Assembly: GCF_008087085.1 (NCBI RefSeq)
Contig: NZ_VIYJ01000011.1
Span: forward strand, 1-64,000
Reading direction: 5' to 3'
From: Nocardioides rubriscoriae
GTDB lineage: Bacteria > Actinomycetota > Actinomycetes > Propionibacteriales > Nocardioidaceae
Length of the DNA stretch: 64,000 nucleotides
The position numbers and the translations under genes are program-made. Positions 34,370 through 43,076 of this stretch are shown here, piece after piece (position 1 is the stretch's first letter; each line of letters opens with the position of its first letter). The notes beneath the pieces were generated by a model that worked only from the letters and a program-made list of their open reading frames with translations, was not told where the DNA came from and did not search any database.

Positions 34370-34825
34370 ATGACTGAGACCCAGGCCCCGGTGGACCCGT
34401 TCGCGATGACCGGGCTCGAGCAGCTCGAGGCGATGACCCGCGGCGAGCTGCCAGGCGCACCGATCGCCGACACCATCGGCATGGAGAACTTCGGCGGCGG
34501 GCACGGCGCGATCCACGTCGAGCTCGTGCCGCAGGCCCGCCACTACAACCCGCTCGGGACCGTCCACGGCGGCGTGATCTCGACCCTGCTCGACACGGCT
34601 GCCGGCTGCTCGGTGCACTCCACGCTCGCGGCGGGGGAGGGCTACACCTCGCTCGACCTGACCGTGAAGTTCCTGCGGCCGGTGACCGTCGACTCGGGCC
34701 GGCTGCGTGCCGAGGGACGCGTCATCCACCGCGGGCGCCGTACGGCGCTGGCCGAGGCGGTGCTCCTCGACGCGGCCGGCAAGCAGGTCGCCCACGCGAC
34801 CTCGTCGTGCATGATCTTCAGCTGA
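34370..34825 (+). CDS. PaaI-family hotdog thioesterase
   Basis: A 151-residue hotdog-fold acyl-CoA thioesterase. The core is HYNPLGTVHGGVISTLLDTAAGCSVHSTL (HGG with the catalytic acid nearby) and YTSLDLTVKFLRPVTVDSGRLRAEGRVIHRGRR. It probably hydrolyses aryl- or acyl-CoA esters. It shares an intergenic region with an HxlR regulator, which often governs detoxification genes. Confidence 0.9.
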   Translation: MTETQAPVDPFAMTGLEQLEAMTRGELPGAPIADTIGMENFGGGHGAIHVELVPQARHYNPLGTVHGGVISTLLDTAAGCSVHSTLAAGEGYTSLDLTVKFLRPVTVDSGRLRAEGRVIHRGRRTALAEAVLLDAAGKQVAHATSSCMIFS

Positions 34826-34850
34826 CCCTTCGGGACCTACCGCCGCCGGT

Positions 34851-35360
34851 CTAGCGCTCGAAGGCGACGACCTGGATCACGGTCTCTCCTTCGCACGCCG
34901 AGGACTCGCGGATCGACCAGCGGCCGGAGTGCTTGGCGAGGGTGAAGTCGGCCTCCGCGTCGTCGTCCTCGGTCTCGCCGCCGGTGATCGTGTAGCCGGC
35001 GGCCGGCTGGTCGTCGTTGAGGAAGGCGAGCACGTCGTCGAGGGGAGCCGTCGAGACGCCGGTGACGATGGTGCCGGCCCCGGCCCGCTCCTCGACGTCG
35101 TAGACGGTCGTCTGCGGCGGGAACGCCCAGTCACTCGGGAAGCCGTCGCCGTACGGCGCCGCGACCGGCGTGGCGTCGGCCGTGCAGGTCGTGAGGTCGG
35201 CGGCGTCGGCCAGGACCGAGCCCTCGGTCTCGTCGCGGTCGCTCTCGGCGCTGCTGTCGCTCGAGCACCCCGCCAGGGTGCCGCTGCTCAGCAGCAGCGC
35301 CCCGGCCAGGGCCACGGTGGCGCGCCGGACCCGGCGTGTCGTCACGGGTGGCCGGTCCAC
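34851..35360 (-). CDS. Lipoprotein of unknown function
   Basis: A 169-residue lipoprotein (VALAGALLLSSGTLAGCSSDS). The mature part has an acidic linker and a beta-rich domain (TIVTGVSTAPLDDVLAFLNDDQPAAGYTITGGETEDDDAEADFTLAKHSG). No family is recognised. The GTG at 35360 starts one base after the stop of the sialidase-like gene (TGA-C-GTG), so the two are translationally coupled; an in-frame GTG at 35345 is an alternative. Confidence 0.7.
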   Translation of the reverse strand: MDRPPVTTRRVRRATVALAGALLLSSGTLAGCSSDSSAESDRDETEGSVLADAADLTTCTADATPVAAPYGDGFPSDWAFPPQTTVYDVEERAGAGTIVTGVSTAPLDDVLAFLNDDQPAAGYTITGGETEDDDAEADFTLAKHSGRWSIRESSACEGETVIQVVAFER

Positions 35361-35361
35361 G

Positions 35362-37935
35362 TCAGTAGGTGACGCTGTCGACGACAGCGCGCCCACGGAC
35401 GACGATCTCGAGGGTGTGCGAGCCCGCGCCGAGCCCGCCGACGACGATGTCACGGCCGAACCTCGGCGAGCCCGTGGCGCCGCCGAAGTCCAGGGTGCGG
35501 ACGCGCTGGCCGTCGACGAGGACGCGCGCGGTGCCGCCGCCCTTCACGGTCCCGAAGGCGATGCCCAGCAGGCTGCCGCGGAAGGTGGTGGCGAGCGAGG
35601 AACGATCCCGGCCGGCCTGCTGCTCCGGGCTCTCGCAGTAGCGACTCCCCGACGCGCCGGCGGCCTTGCGGGTCCGCCAGGTCCCCTTCTGGTCGAGGCT
35701 GCCGCAGCCGTGCTCACGACCCACCTGGACCGTCGTGGTCGCGGTGTCGGTCAGGCCGTCGGCGTCAGTGACCGTCAGGGTGACCGTCTGGGCGCCGTGC
35801 CGGGTGAAGGTCGTGGAGGCCTTGAGGCCGCCCGCCAGACGGGGCGAGGCAGCGTCGCCGAAGTCCCAGGCGTAGGTCAGGGAACGGCCGGGGGTCTCGG
35901 CGTCACGGCTGCCGGACCCGCTGACCCGCAGCTGCTCGTCCACGGCCACCAGACGCGAGCCGAGCGCGATCCGCGCCACGGGCCGGGTGTTGGTCGGCGC
36001 GGGCGGGTCGGTGGTCGGGTCCGTGGGACCGGTGGCCGGGTCGTACTTGGCGAACAGCGTCCGGCCGGTGGTCTGGCGGGCGATGGTCGAGTAGGAGTCG
36101 TGGGTCATCGACGTCGGGTCGGTGGCGCACGCCGCGATGCAGCCGTCGGCGAAGCCGACCTCGACGCGGCCGTGGTCGTCGTGGGTGATGTCGATGAAGT
36201 CCAGCAGGTTGCGGTCGTCGCCGCAGGTGGTGCCGCCGGTGCAGATCGAGCCGCGCTGGACCGGGTCGGTCGGGGTCGCGTCGGTGGTCACCCACGTGGC
36301 GCCGCCGTCGTAGGTCGTGTCGACGTAGAGGTGCCACACGCCGGTGAAGACCCCGGTGGCCTGGTAGTCGCCCGGCGTCGTGGTGCCGAGGTAGGCGAAG
36401 GCGGCGCGGTCGTCGTCGCCGGCGATCACCGTGGGGAACACGGCGCTCTGGACGCTGCAGGGAGCGACGTCCGCGGCACCCGTGCAGGGGACCGAGGCGC
36501 CGGCGACGTGGTGGTGGATCCACGTGTCGCCGCGGTCGGGGCTCACGGCCGCGCCGGGCTTGCCGTCGGCGCCGACGTAGCCGACGTAGGCGGTGCCGTC
36601 GCGGCCGATGCCGACCGACGGGTCCGAGTCACCCGCGGTCGAGCCGGTGACCGGCTTGACGGTCCAGCTGAGACCCCCGTCGGTCGAGACCACGACGGCC
36701 GCGGTGCGGTTGCCGTCGGCGTCGGTGCAGCTCTTGTTGGGCAGGTAGGCGGTGCCGTCGGGCGCGATCCGGATGTGGCCGTGGAGGCCGCCGCAGTCGG
36801 CGAGCGTGTAGGTCTGGTTGACCACGGGGAACGTCGTGCCACCGTCGTGCGACACCGCGCACAGCGCCGTGGCGATGTCCTGGCTGCAGTAGTAGACGGC
36901 GTGGGGGTAGTCGTTGACCGGCAACCCACCGACGAGGTCGTCGGGGGAGTAGGGGCCACCGCCGATGGTCTGGTGGTCGACACCGCTGACCAGACCGCCG
37001 CCCTGGCTGGGGTTCCAGGTGGCGCCGTCGTCGTCGGTGTAGCACGTCAGCGAGTCCTGGCCGGTGAGCTGGGACTCGAAGGTGCGGCCCGTGAGCGGGT
37101 CGGTGAACAGGATCGGGTCGAGGCCGGTCGTGTTGCCGCCCAGGCACCCGACGGTCGCCGAGGCGGTGACGTCGCTCCAGGTCGCGGTCGCGGGGGTCAC
37201 GGTGTCGTCGAAGAGGACCTTGTAGGTGTGCAGCCCGGCCTGGTACATCACGGGGTCCGGCAGGGCCGGGTCCTGCGAGGCGGGCGTGTTGTGGTTGCCG
37301 ATCGACGGCTCACCCGCGTCGTTGGCGCCCGGCAGGGCGCTCGGCGCGGCGTAGGTGGCGTAGCCGGGGGCCGCGGGGTCGGTCGGCACCGGGCCGGGGC
37401 CCGGCCCGGGCGTGGGGCCCGCCGCGTCGGAGATGGTGGCGCTGGCCGTGTAGGTGCCACCGGCGGCCGTGTAGGCCACCACGTCGGCGCTGTAGGTGCC
37501 GGGCGCGGGGACCGGGATCGTGAGCGACTCGTCGCCCGCCTCGGCGCTCGAGGCCACGACGTTGCCGCCCTGGTCGACCAGGTAGAGGTCGAAGTCGTCC
37601 TGGCCGCTCGGGGAGGTCGACGTGAGCGAGATCGTGAGGTTGTGCGTGGTGCCGTAGCCGGCAGGCGTGGCGACCTTCAGGGCGAACTCGTCGCAGCTTG
37701 CGGGCAGGCACACCAGAGGGCCCGTCCCGAGGAGCGCGCCGGGGTCGGCGCCGGCCAGCGGTCCGCCGGTCCACGACACCGACCGGTGGGTGTCGGTCAG
37801 GTCGCCCGCGGTGGGTGACGCGCCTTGCGCTGAGGCGACCAGGCCGACGAGGCCGAGGGCCAGGGTCGAGACGGCGGCGACGGCGACGAGGTGACGTCGT
37901 CGGCGGCGGACGGAGGCTGGTGCAGTTGTGGACAC
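35362..37935 (-). CDS. Large secreted sialidase-like beta-propeller protein with PPC and PKD domains
   Basis: An 857-residue exported protein. After the signal (AVSTLALGLVGLVASAQGA) comes a PPC-like domain at about 70-165, a Pro-rich linker, a propeller at about 200-610 with Asp-box motifs SHDGGTTF, STDGGLSW, SPDRGDTW and TYDGGATW, and a PKD domain at about 640-730 (LTYAWDFGDA, VTLTVTDADGLTDTATTTV). The C-terminus is a beta-rich domain. It looks like a non-catalytic or poorly understood BNR/sialidase-like protein; the Arg triad cannot be placed. A coupled lipoprotein gene follows. Confidence 0.78.
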   Translation of the reverse strand: MSTTAPASVRRRRRHLVAVAAVSTLALGLVGLVASAQGASPTAGDLTDTHRSVSWTGGPLAGADPGALLGTGPLVCLPASCDEFALKVATPAGYGTTHNLTISLTSTSPSGQDDFDLYLVDQGGNVVASSAEAGDESLTIPVPAPGTYSADVVAYTAAGGTYTASATISDAAGPTPGPGPGPVPTDPAAPGYATYAAPSALPGANDAGEPSIGNHNTPASQDPALPDPVMYQAGLHTYKVLFDDTVTPATATWSDVTASATVGCLGGNTTGLDPILFTDPLTGRTFESQLTGQDSLTCYTDDDGATWNPSQGGGLVSGVDHQTIGGGPYSPDDLVGGLPVNDYPHAVYYCSQDIATALCAVSHDGGTTFPVVNQTYTLADCGGLHGHIRIAPDGTAYLPNKSCTDADGNRTAAVVVSTDGGLSWTVKPVTGSTAGDSDPSVGIGRDGTAYVGYVGADGKPGAAVSPDRGDTWIHHHVAGASVPCTGAADVAPCSVQSAVFPTVIAGDDDRAAFAYLGTTTPGDYQATGVFTGVWHLYVDTTYDGGATWVTTDATPTDPVQRGSICTGGTTCGDDRNLLDFIDITHDDHGRVEVGFADGCIAACATDPTSMTHDSYSTIARQTTGRTLFAKYDPATGPTDPTTDPPAPTNTRPVARIALGSRLVAVDEQLRVSGSGSRDAETPGRSLTYAWDFGDAASPRLAGGLKASTTFTRHGAQTVTLTVTDADGLTDTATTTVQVGREHGCGSLDQKGTWRTRKAAGASGSRYCESPEQQAGRDRSSLATTFRGSLLGIAFGTVKGGGTARVLVDGQRVRTLDFGGATGSPRFGRDIVVGGLGAGSHTLEIVVRGRAVVDSVTY

Positions 37936-38220
37936 GCGACACCCTTGATCGAAGGACGGAGCTTGCTGGGGCTACTGCACAACGAACGGTCCGGCGTGGG
38001 GTTAGGCACCAGGGCTGACCGAATTTGCCTCGACGGCTCAGCCGACCCGGAGTGAGGGCACGGCGAGGAGCCGCGCGAACACGTCGGCCAGGGCGCAGCC
38101 GTCTGCCGGTCCGTGCCCGGTCAGCGGCCGCGACCGCGCCGCTGTCGAAGTCGGCCATGCCCCACGGCAGGTCAGGGCGGCTCGGGAACACAGGGCGTCG
38201 CCCGGGGGTTGGGGAGACCC
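37936..38220. other. Intergenic region between the sialidase-like gene and the second exporter
   Basis: About 285 bases. A minus-strand frame ending at 38038 gives GPADGCALADVFARLLAVPSLRVG, which has a protein-like look but no start or family, so it may be a gene remnant. No promoter box was located with confidence. Confidence 0.3.
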
Positions 38221-39666
38221 GTGAGTGCTCCCGAGATCACCCGTGCCAGCGTCGGCCTGCGCAGCGAGCGGGGCCCCGTCCTGCTGGCGGTCATGCTCAG
38301 CATCGGTCTGGTCGCGATCGACGCGACGATCCTGGCGACCGCGGTGCCCGCGATCGTCGACGACCTCGGCGGCTTCACGTCGTTCCCGTGGCTGTTCTCG
38401 ATCTACCTGCTGGCGCAGGCGGTGTCGGTGCCGATCTACGGCAAGGTCGCCGACCTCTACGGTCGCAAGCCGGTGATGCTGCTCGGGATCGGTCTGTTCG
38501 TCGTGGGGTCGCTGCTCTGCGGGATCGCGTGGAGCATGCCCGCACTCATCCTGTTCCGGCTCGTCCAGGGCCTCGGCGCCGGTGCGGTGCAGCCGATGGG
38601 CATGACGATCGTCGGTGACATCTACTCCCTGGCCGAGCGCGCCAAGGTGCAGGGCTACATCGCCAGCGTCTGGGCGGCGGCCTCGGTGATCGGCCCGACG
38701 CTGGGTGGGGTCTTCGCCGACTACCTGTCGTGGCGCTGGATCTTCTTCGTCAACCTGCCGCTGGGGATCGCGGCCGGCTGGGTGATGTGGCGGCGCTTCG
38801 ACGAGAGCATCGAGCGGCGCAAGCACACGATCGACTACGTCGGCGCGGTGCTGCTGGCCGCCGGGGGCTCCCTGCTCCTGCTCGGCCTGCTCGAGGGTGG
38901 GGTGCGCTGGGAGTGGGGCTCGACCGCCGGTGTCGCGATCTTCGTCGCCGCGCTCGCGCTGCTCGTCGCCTTCGTCGCGGTCGAGGCGCGCACGCCCGAG
39001 CCGGTGCTCCCGCTGTGGATCTTTCGGCGCCGCGTGCTCAACGCCGCCAACTCGGGGGCGTTCGTCGTCGGGGTGCTGATGCTCGGGCTGACGTCGTACG
39101 TGCCCCTCTACGCCCAGGGGGTGCTGGGTCACGGTGCCCTCGTGGCCGGCCTGGCGCTGGCGGCGATGACGATCGGGTGGCCGATCGCGGCCTCGACGAG
39201 CGGACGCTTCTACCTGACGATCGGGTTCCGCCGCACGGTGCTGATGGGGGCCCTGTTCGTGATCGCCGGCGCAGCGCTCCTGCTGCCGGTCAGCGCCGAC
39301 AGTGCCCTGTGGCAGCTCGCCCTGCCCTGCTTCGTGATGGGCATCGGCTTCGGCTACGTCGCCAGCCCCGGGGTCATCGTCGCCCAGTCGTCGGTCGACT
39401 GGCAGCACCGCGGCGTCGCCACCGGCACCAATATGTTAGCCCGCTCGATGGGCAGCGCCGTCGGCGTCGCCGTCTTCGGTGCGATCGTCAACAGCCGGGT
39501 GGCCGACGGGTCCGCGCCGGGCGCCACGCTCGACCTCGAGAACCTCGCGGCCGGGGTGCTGGCGCCGGCCATCCACGCGGTGTTCGTCTGCTCGGTGGTC
39601 GTCGCGCTCGCCCTGCTGCTCTCGGGGCTGCTGATGCCGCGGCGCGCAGGGGCCGACGCGGCCTAG
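38221..39666 (+). CDS. MFS multidrug exporter, DHA2 type
   Basis: A 481-residue transporter with about 14 helices. The TM1 motif is GLVAIDATILATAVPAIVDDL, motif A is GKVADLYGRKPVM, and SVIGPTLGGVFADYLSWRWIFFVN is the usual motif C region. A GTG at 38221 follows GGGGAG at 5 nt. Nothing adjacent regulates it visibly. It is more similar in its TM1 region to EmrB/QacA-type pumps than to sugar transporters. Confidence 0.9.
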   Translation: MSAPEITRASVGLRSERGPVLLAVMLSIGLVAIDATILATAVPAIVDDLGGFTSFPWLFSIYLLAQAVSVPIYGKVADLYGRKPVMLLGIGLFVVGSLLCGIAWSMPALILFRLVQGLGAGAVQPMGMTIVGDIYSLAERAKVQGYIASVWAAASVIGPTLGGVFADYLSWRWIFFVNLPLGIAAGWVMWRRFDESIERRKHTIDYVGAVLLAAGGSLLLLGLLEGGVRWEWGSTAGVAIFVAALALLVAFVAVEARTPEPVLPLWIFRRRVLNAANSGAFVVGVLMLGLTSYVPLYAQGVLGHGALVAGLALAAMTIGWPIAASTSGRFYLTIGFRRTVLMGALFVIAGAALLLPVSADSALWQLALPCFVMGIGFGYVASPGVIVAQSSVDWQHRGVATGTNMLARSMGSAVGVAVFGAIVNSRVADGSAPGATLDLENLAAGVLAPAIHAVFVCSVVVALALLLSGLLMPRRAGADAA

Positions 39667-39765
39667 GACGACGAGGGTCGGGTGGTCCCTGACCCGTTCG
39701 GGTCATGCGGGGCGCCCGAGTGGTCCGAATCGCCGGATTCGGCCACCGGCCGTGCCGCCACCCCT

Positions 39766-39771
39766 CATCGT
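39766..39771 (+). promoter_or_regulatory. -10-like box of the diguanylate cyclase gene
   Basis: CATCGT, 6 nt before the ATG at 39778. Confidence 0.4.
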
Positions 39772-39777
39772 GGGCCC

Positions 39778-41235
39778 ATGACCGCAGCCCCTGCGCTCCA
39801 GGAGATCGCGAGCCTCGTCGAGGGCGAGCCCCGAGTCGTCCTGCGCCGCCTGCTCACCCTGCTGTGCGAGCAGCTGGGCATGGACACCGCGTTCGCGAGC
39901 GTCCTGGACGGCGCGGGCAACCGCACCGTGCGGCTGTCGGCCCACGCCGACGGCACCGCCGGCCCCGACGCCATCACCGAGCCGCTGGCCGACGCGTGGT
40001 GCGGTCGCGTCGTCGAGACCGGCGGCTTCATGATCGGAGACGCGCGGGACGACGCGGCGCTGCAGGCACTGCCCTCGACGTCGGCCTTCGGCATCGTCTC
40101 GTTCGCCGGCGTCCCGTTGTTCGACGAGAGCGGCACGGTCTTCGGCACCCTCTGCGCGCTGGGCCGCGAGCCGCACACCTCGCTCAACGTGCGCGACCAC
40201 CACGTCCTCTCGGGCCTGGCCGCCGTGGCCGCACCGCTGGTCCGGGCGCTCGACGCGCCGCCGAAGGCTCGCCCGACGCCGACCGGCCTGGCGGCCGTCG
40301 CCGACGCCGTCGAGAAGGCCGGAGACCTCGAGGGCCTCAGTCGGCCGCTGCTGGACGCGTTGGGCGACCTGACGGGCCTCGCGTCGACGTACCTCACGGT
40401 CGTGCACGAGGACGACGGCGTGCAGGAGATCCGCTACGCCCGCAACACCCGCGACGGGTTCGCCGTCGACGAGGGCCTCGTCGTGCCGTGGGAGGACACC
40501 CTGTGCAAGCGCTCGCTGGAGGAGCAGCGGCCCTACGTCACCGACGTCGCGTCGGCGTGGCCCGACAGTGCTGCAGGCCGGGAGCTCGGCATCCGGGTCT
40601 ACGTGTCGGTGCCCGTGACCATGCCCGACGGCGCCCTGTGGGGCACACTGTGCGCCGCCGACTCGGTGAGCGCCGACGACGCGGAGGCCCACCTGCCCAC
40701 GATGCGGCTCTTCGCCCGACTCATCGCCTCGGAGGTCCAACGTGAGGCGGCGGTCTCGCGCGCACGCGACGAGGCCGACACCGACTCGTTGACCGGGTGC
40801 GCGACGCGCCGGGTCGTGGACCCGTGGCTGGCCGCGCAGGTCGCGCTCGTGGCCCCCGCGGAGGTGGTGGTCGTCGCCTACGTCGACCTCGACTCCTTCA
40901 AGGCCACCAACGACACCCTGGGGCACGCCGCCGGTGACGCGGTGCTGGTCGAGGTCGGTCGGCGGCTGCGGGCCGCGGCCCGCCCGCACGACCTGGTCGC
41001 CCGCCTGGGCGGCGACGAGTTCCTGGTCGCGGCGCGGCTGCCCCGCAGCGTCGCCGTGCAGCTGATCCACCGGGTGCAGGGTGCGCTCACCTTCTCGCTG
41101 CCGTGGGCCGGCACGTCGGTCGACGTACGCGCCTCGGTCGGCGCGGCCACCACAGACGAATGCGAGGGCTCCGCCCTGGCCGCTGTCGCCGACGCCGCGA
41201 TGTACCTGGTCAAGCACTCCGCCCGCGCCAGCTGA
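39778..41235 (+). CDS. Soluble diguanylate cyclase with two GAF domains
   Basis: A 485-residue cytoplasmic protein. GAF1 (about 20-150) has SFAGVPLFDESGTVFGTLCALGREP, GAF2 (about 170-320) has YVSVPVTMPDGALWGTLCAADS, and the GGDEF domain (about 335-485) has YVDLDSFKATNDTLGHAAGD and the intact active site ARLGGDEFLVAARL. It probably makes cyclic di-GMP in response to a small ligand or redox state. No EAL domain or inhibitory RxxD site is evident. Confidence 0.93.
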   Translation: MTAAPALQEIASLVEGEPRVVLRRLLTLLCEQLGMDTAFASVLDGAGNRTVRLSAHADGTAGPDAITEPLADAWCGRVVETGGFMIGDARDDAALQALPSTSAFGIVSFAGVPLFDESGTVFGTLCALGREPHTSLNVRDHHVLSGLAAVAAPLVRALDAPPKARPTPTGLAAVADAVEKAGDLEGLSRPLLDALGDLTGLASTYLTVVHEDDGVQEIRYARNTRDGFAVDEGLVVPWEDTLCKRSLEEQRPYVTDVASAWPDSAAGRELGIRVYVSVPVTMPDGALWGTLCAADSVSADDAEAHLPTMRLFARLIASEVQREAAVSRARDEADTDSLTGCATRRVVDPWLAAQVALVAPAEVVVVAYVDLDSFKATNDTLGHAAGDAVLVEVGRRLRAAARPHDLVARLGGDEFLVAARLPRSVAVQLIHRVQGALTFSLPWAGTSVDVRASVGAATTDECEGSALAAVADAAMYLVKHSARAS

Positions 41236-41237
41236 GG

Positions 41238-41520
41238 TCACGCGTCGGCGTTGCCGCGCTTCGACAGGCTGAGGACGAGCATCAAGGTGGCGTCGTCGTC
41301 GACGCGGACGGTGTCGCCGGGAGCGACCGGGGCGTAGTCGTACATCAGCCCGTGTCCGTCGGGAACGTAGCCCCGCCGGGCGTAGAGGCGCTGAGCAGCG
41401 CCGTAGTCCGCGTAGAGGCCGACACCGAGACCGACTGACTCGCTGCGCAGGGATGCCGCGCGCTGGACCGCGTCCAGCAGGAGACTGCCGATGCCCTGGG
41501 TGCGGAAGGCCGGAAGGTGC
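41238..41520 (-). pseudogene. 3' fragment of a GNAT acetyltransferase
   Basis: The frame ending at 41238 encodes the second half of a GNAT enzyme: PAFRTQGIGSLLLDAVQR (motif A, the acetyl-CoA loop RxxGIG), ADYGAAQRLYARRGYVPDG (motif B) and a C-terminal beta strand. The first half and the start codon are missing; at about 41510-41520 the sequence changes into the end of the DUF222/HNH gene in another frame. This is a recombination or deletion junction. Confidence 0.75.
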
Positions 41521-42940
41521 GGTAGGTCCAGGTGGTGTGGGTCTTGAGTCGGTGGTGGTGTCGGCACAGGGGTGCGAGGTTGCAGCTGCTGGTGGTGCCG
41601 CCGCCGGGGTGGGGGCTCCAGGGGTCGAGGTGGTCGAGGTCGCAGCGGCGCGCGGGGGTGGTGCACCAGGGGAACACGCAGGTGGGGTTGATCAGCCGGA
41701 CCTGCTCGCGCAGAAGGTCGGGGATGGCGTAGGACTCGGTGTGCAGCTCGTTGGACAGGTCGAGCACGGGCAAGACGGCGACGTGGGTGTCGGTTCGTGA
41801 CAGCCACTGGTGGACCTGTTGGACCAGGAGCGGGTGGGGGCGGGTGCCGGGGGTGTCGTTGAGCGCGACGGGGTCCAGGCCGAGCAGGGCGAGGTCGGTG
41901 AGGTGGAGGTAGACCACGGCCTGCTTGCCCGGGACCCGTGTCGGAGCCTGGGTAGGTACGGAAGCGGGTGCCGGTGACTCGGTCGGTGACTCGGCCGGTG
42001 ACTCGGCCGGTGACTCGGCCGGTGACTCGGCGGGTGACTCAGCGGACGCGAGTGCCGGGTGCTGGTGGAGCAGGGCGAGGGCTAGGGCGGGGTCGGCCAG
42101 GACGCCGAGGGCGCGTGCGCGGCGGGTGTCGAGCGGGTCGGTCTCGTCTGGGTCGTCGGGGTCGGGGTCGTCGGGGTCGTCGGGGTCGCTGCCGTTGGTC
42201 TTCAGGGCCGCGGCGATGCGGGCGACGGTGGCGGCCAGGGCGTGGAGGTCCTGCCAGTCGCCGCGGGCGTGGAGCTCGGCGCTGCCGTCGGGTTGGGGGT
42301 CGAGGTGGAAGGAGGCGTGGTGGCCGTGCTCGGCGGCGGCCTGCTCGAGCTCGACGATCTCGGCGTGCAGGCGCAGCATCGCCTCGGCGATCGCCCGGTC
42401 CAGGGTGGTCAGGCCTACGGTGGCAGCGATCGGGGCGAGGTGGTCGTCGAGGTAGGCCACCACGTCGGCCGGGGAGCCGAGCACGGCCTGCGCGATGCGC
42501 CGGGCCCGCCAGGCGGGGACCTGCCCGGTGCACACCAGGGCCCAGATCCTCGGCAGCCGGTGGCACAGCACCAGGGCGTCACGGATCAGGGCCTTGCCGG
42601 CCGCGGTCGACATCCGGTTGGCCGCGGCGAACGCAGCCGGGGCGTCCCACGCGACCGGGGGGATGCCGCACCACCCCAGGCGCTCCTCGGCCTGCTCGCC
42701 GGTCTCGAGGTCGGCGAACCCCAGGGCCAGGGCGGTGCCGTCGAGCTGCTCCATCGGCTGCGCCGACGCGGCCGTGATCCGCCAACCGTCGGCACCGTCG
42801 AGCACCGGGTGGGCCTGCGCCCAGTCCACCGCGACCTGCAGGATGCGTGCCTCGGCCGCATCGGCTGCGACCCGTGCCGCACGGACCTGCTCCAGCAGCA
42901 GTGCCGGGGTCACCGCGTCGTCGGCGAGAGCAGTGGACAT
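41345..42940 (-). CDS. DUF222/HNH endonuclease (13E12 repeat family type), 3' end replaced
   Basis: About 531 codons. The N-terminal DUF222 domain (about 1-230) is followed by an acidic DP-rich stretch, six AESP repeats, and an HNH nuclease near the end: CVFPWCTTPARRCDLDHLDPWSPHP, then SSCNLAPLCRHHHRLKTH. All three HNH motif parts are present. After KTHTTWTY the family sequence is lost and about 55 unrelated residues are read from a GNAT fragment. The ATG at 42940 follows a -10 box under a LexA-type site. Homologues belong to a repeated family in M. tuberculosis. Confidence 0.82.
   Translation of the reverse strand: MSTALADDAVTPALLLEQVRAARVAADAAEARILQVAVDWAQAHPVLDGADGWRITAASAQPMEQLDGTALALGFADLETGEQAEERLGWCGIPPVAWDAPAAFAAANRMSTAAGKALIRDALVLCHRLPRIWALVCTGQVPAWRARRIAQAVLGSPADVVAYLDDHLAPIAATVGLTTLDRAIAEAMLRLHAEIVELEQAAAEHGHHASFHLDPQPDGSAELHARGDWQDLHALAATVARIAAALKTNGSDPDDPDDPDPDDPDETDPLDTRRARALGVLADPALALALLHQHPALASAESPAESPAESPAESPAESPTESPAPASVPTQAPTRVPGKQAVVYLHLTDLALLGLDPVALNDTPGTRPHPLLVQQVHQWLSRTDTHVAVLPVLDLSNELHTESYAIPDLLREQVRLINPTCVFPWCTTPARRCDLDHLDPWSPHPGGGTTSSCNLAPLCRHHHRLKTHTTWTYRTFRPSAPRASAVSCWTRSSARHPCAASQSVSVSASTRTTALLSASTPGGATFPTDTG
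41973..42044. repeat. Six 12-bp tandem repeats inside the HNH gene
   Basis: GGTGACTCGGCC repeated six times with one or two changes per unit. On the coding strand it encodes AESP repeats forming a linker between DUF222 and the HNH domain. Confidence 0.9.
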
Positions 42941-42946
42941 GGGTCG

Positions 42947-42952
42947 AGTATA
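42947..42952 (-). promoter_or_regulatory. -10 box of the HNH gene
   Basis: TATACT on the minus strand, 6 nt before the ATG at 42940. It is the best match to a consensus -10 in the window. Confidence 0.6.
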
Positions 42953-42953
42953 A

Positions 42954-42969
42954 TCGAGCACATGTTCGA
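42954..42969. promoter_or_regulatory. LexA (SOS) box
   Basis: TCGAGCACATGTTCGA differs from the actinobacterial SOS consensus TCGAAC-N4-GTTCGA at a single position. It lies directly upstream of the HNH -10 box, where LexA would block RNA polymerase. Confidence 0.75.
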
Positions 42970-43063
42970 GAACAATGGGTTCTTCATTTTCCTGGCGTGG
43001 GCTGCCTAGCAGTGCATACCGGATCTGGCGATGAGCGCGAGGGCGCTCACCTGTCCGCGTCAC

Positions 43064-43069
43064 TACGGT
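43064..43069 (+). promoter_or_regulatory. -10 box of the DinB-type pseudogene
   Basis: TACGGT, 7 nt before the GTG at 43077. The promoter seems intact though the gene is broken. Confidence 0.45.
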
Positions 43070-43076
43070 GGATGAC

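Noticed and set aside
38038..38130. Minus-strand frame ending VFARLLAVPSLRVG
   Set aside because: It has no start, no Shine-Dalgarno sequence and no family similarity; only a possible remnant.
41973..42044. CRISPR-like array
   Set aside because: Units are contiguous, 12 bp long and coding; there are no spacers.
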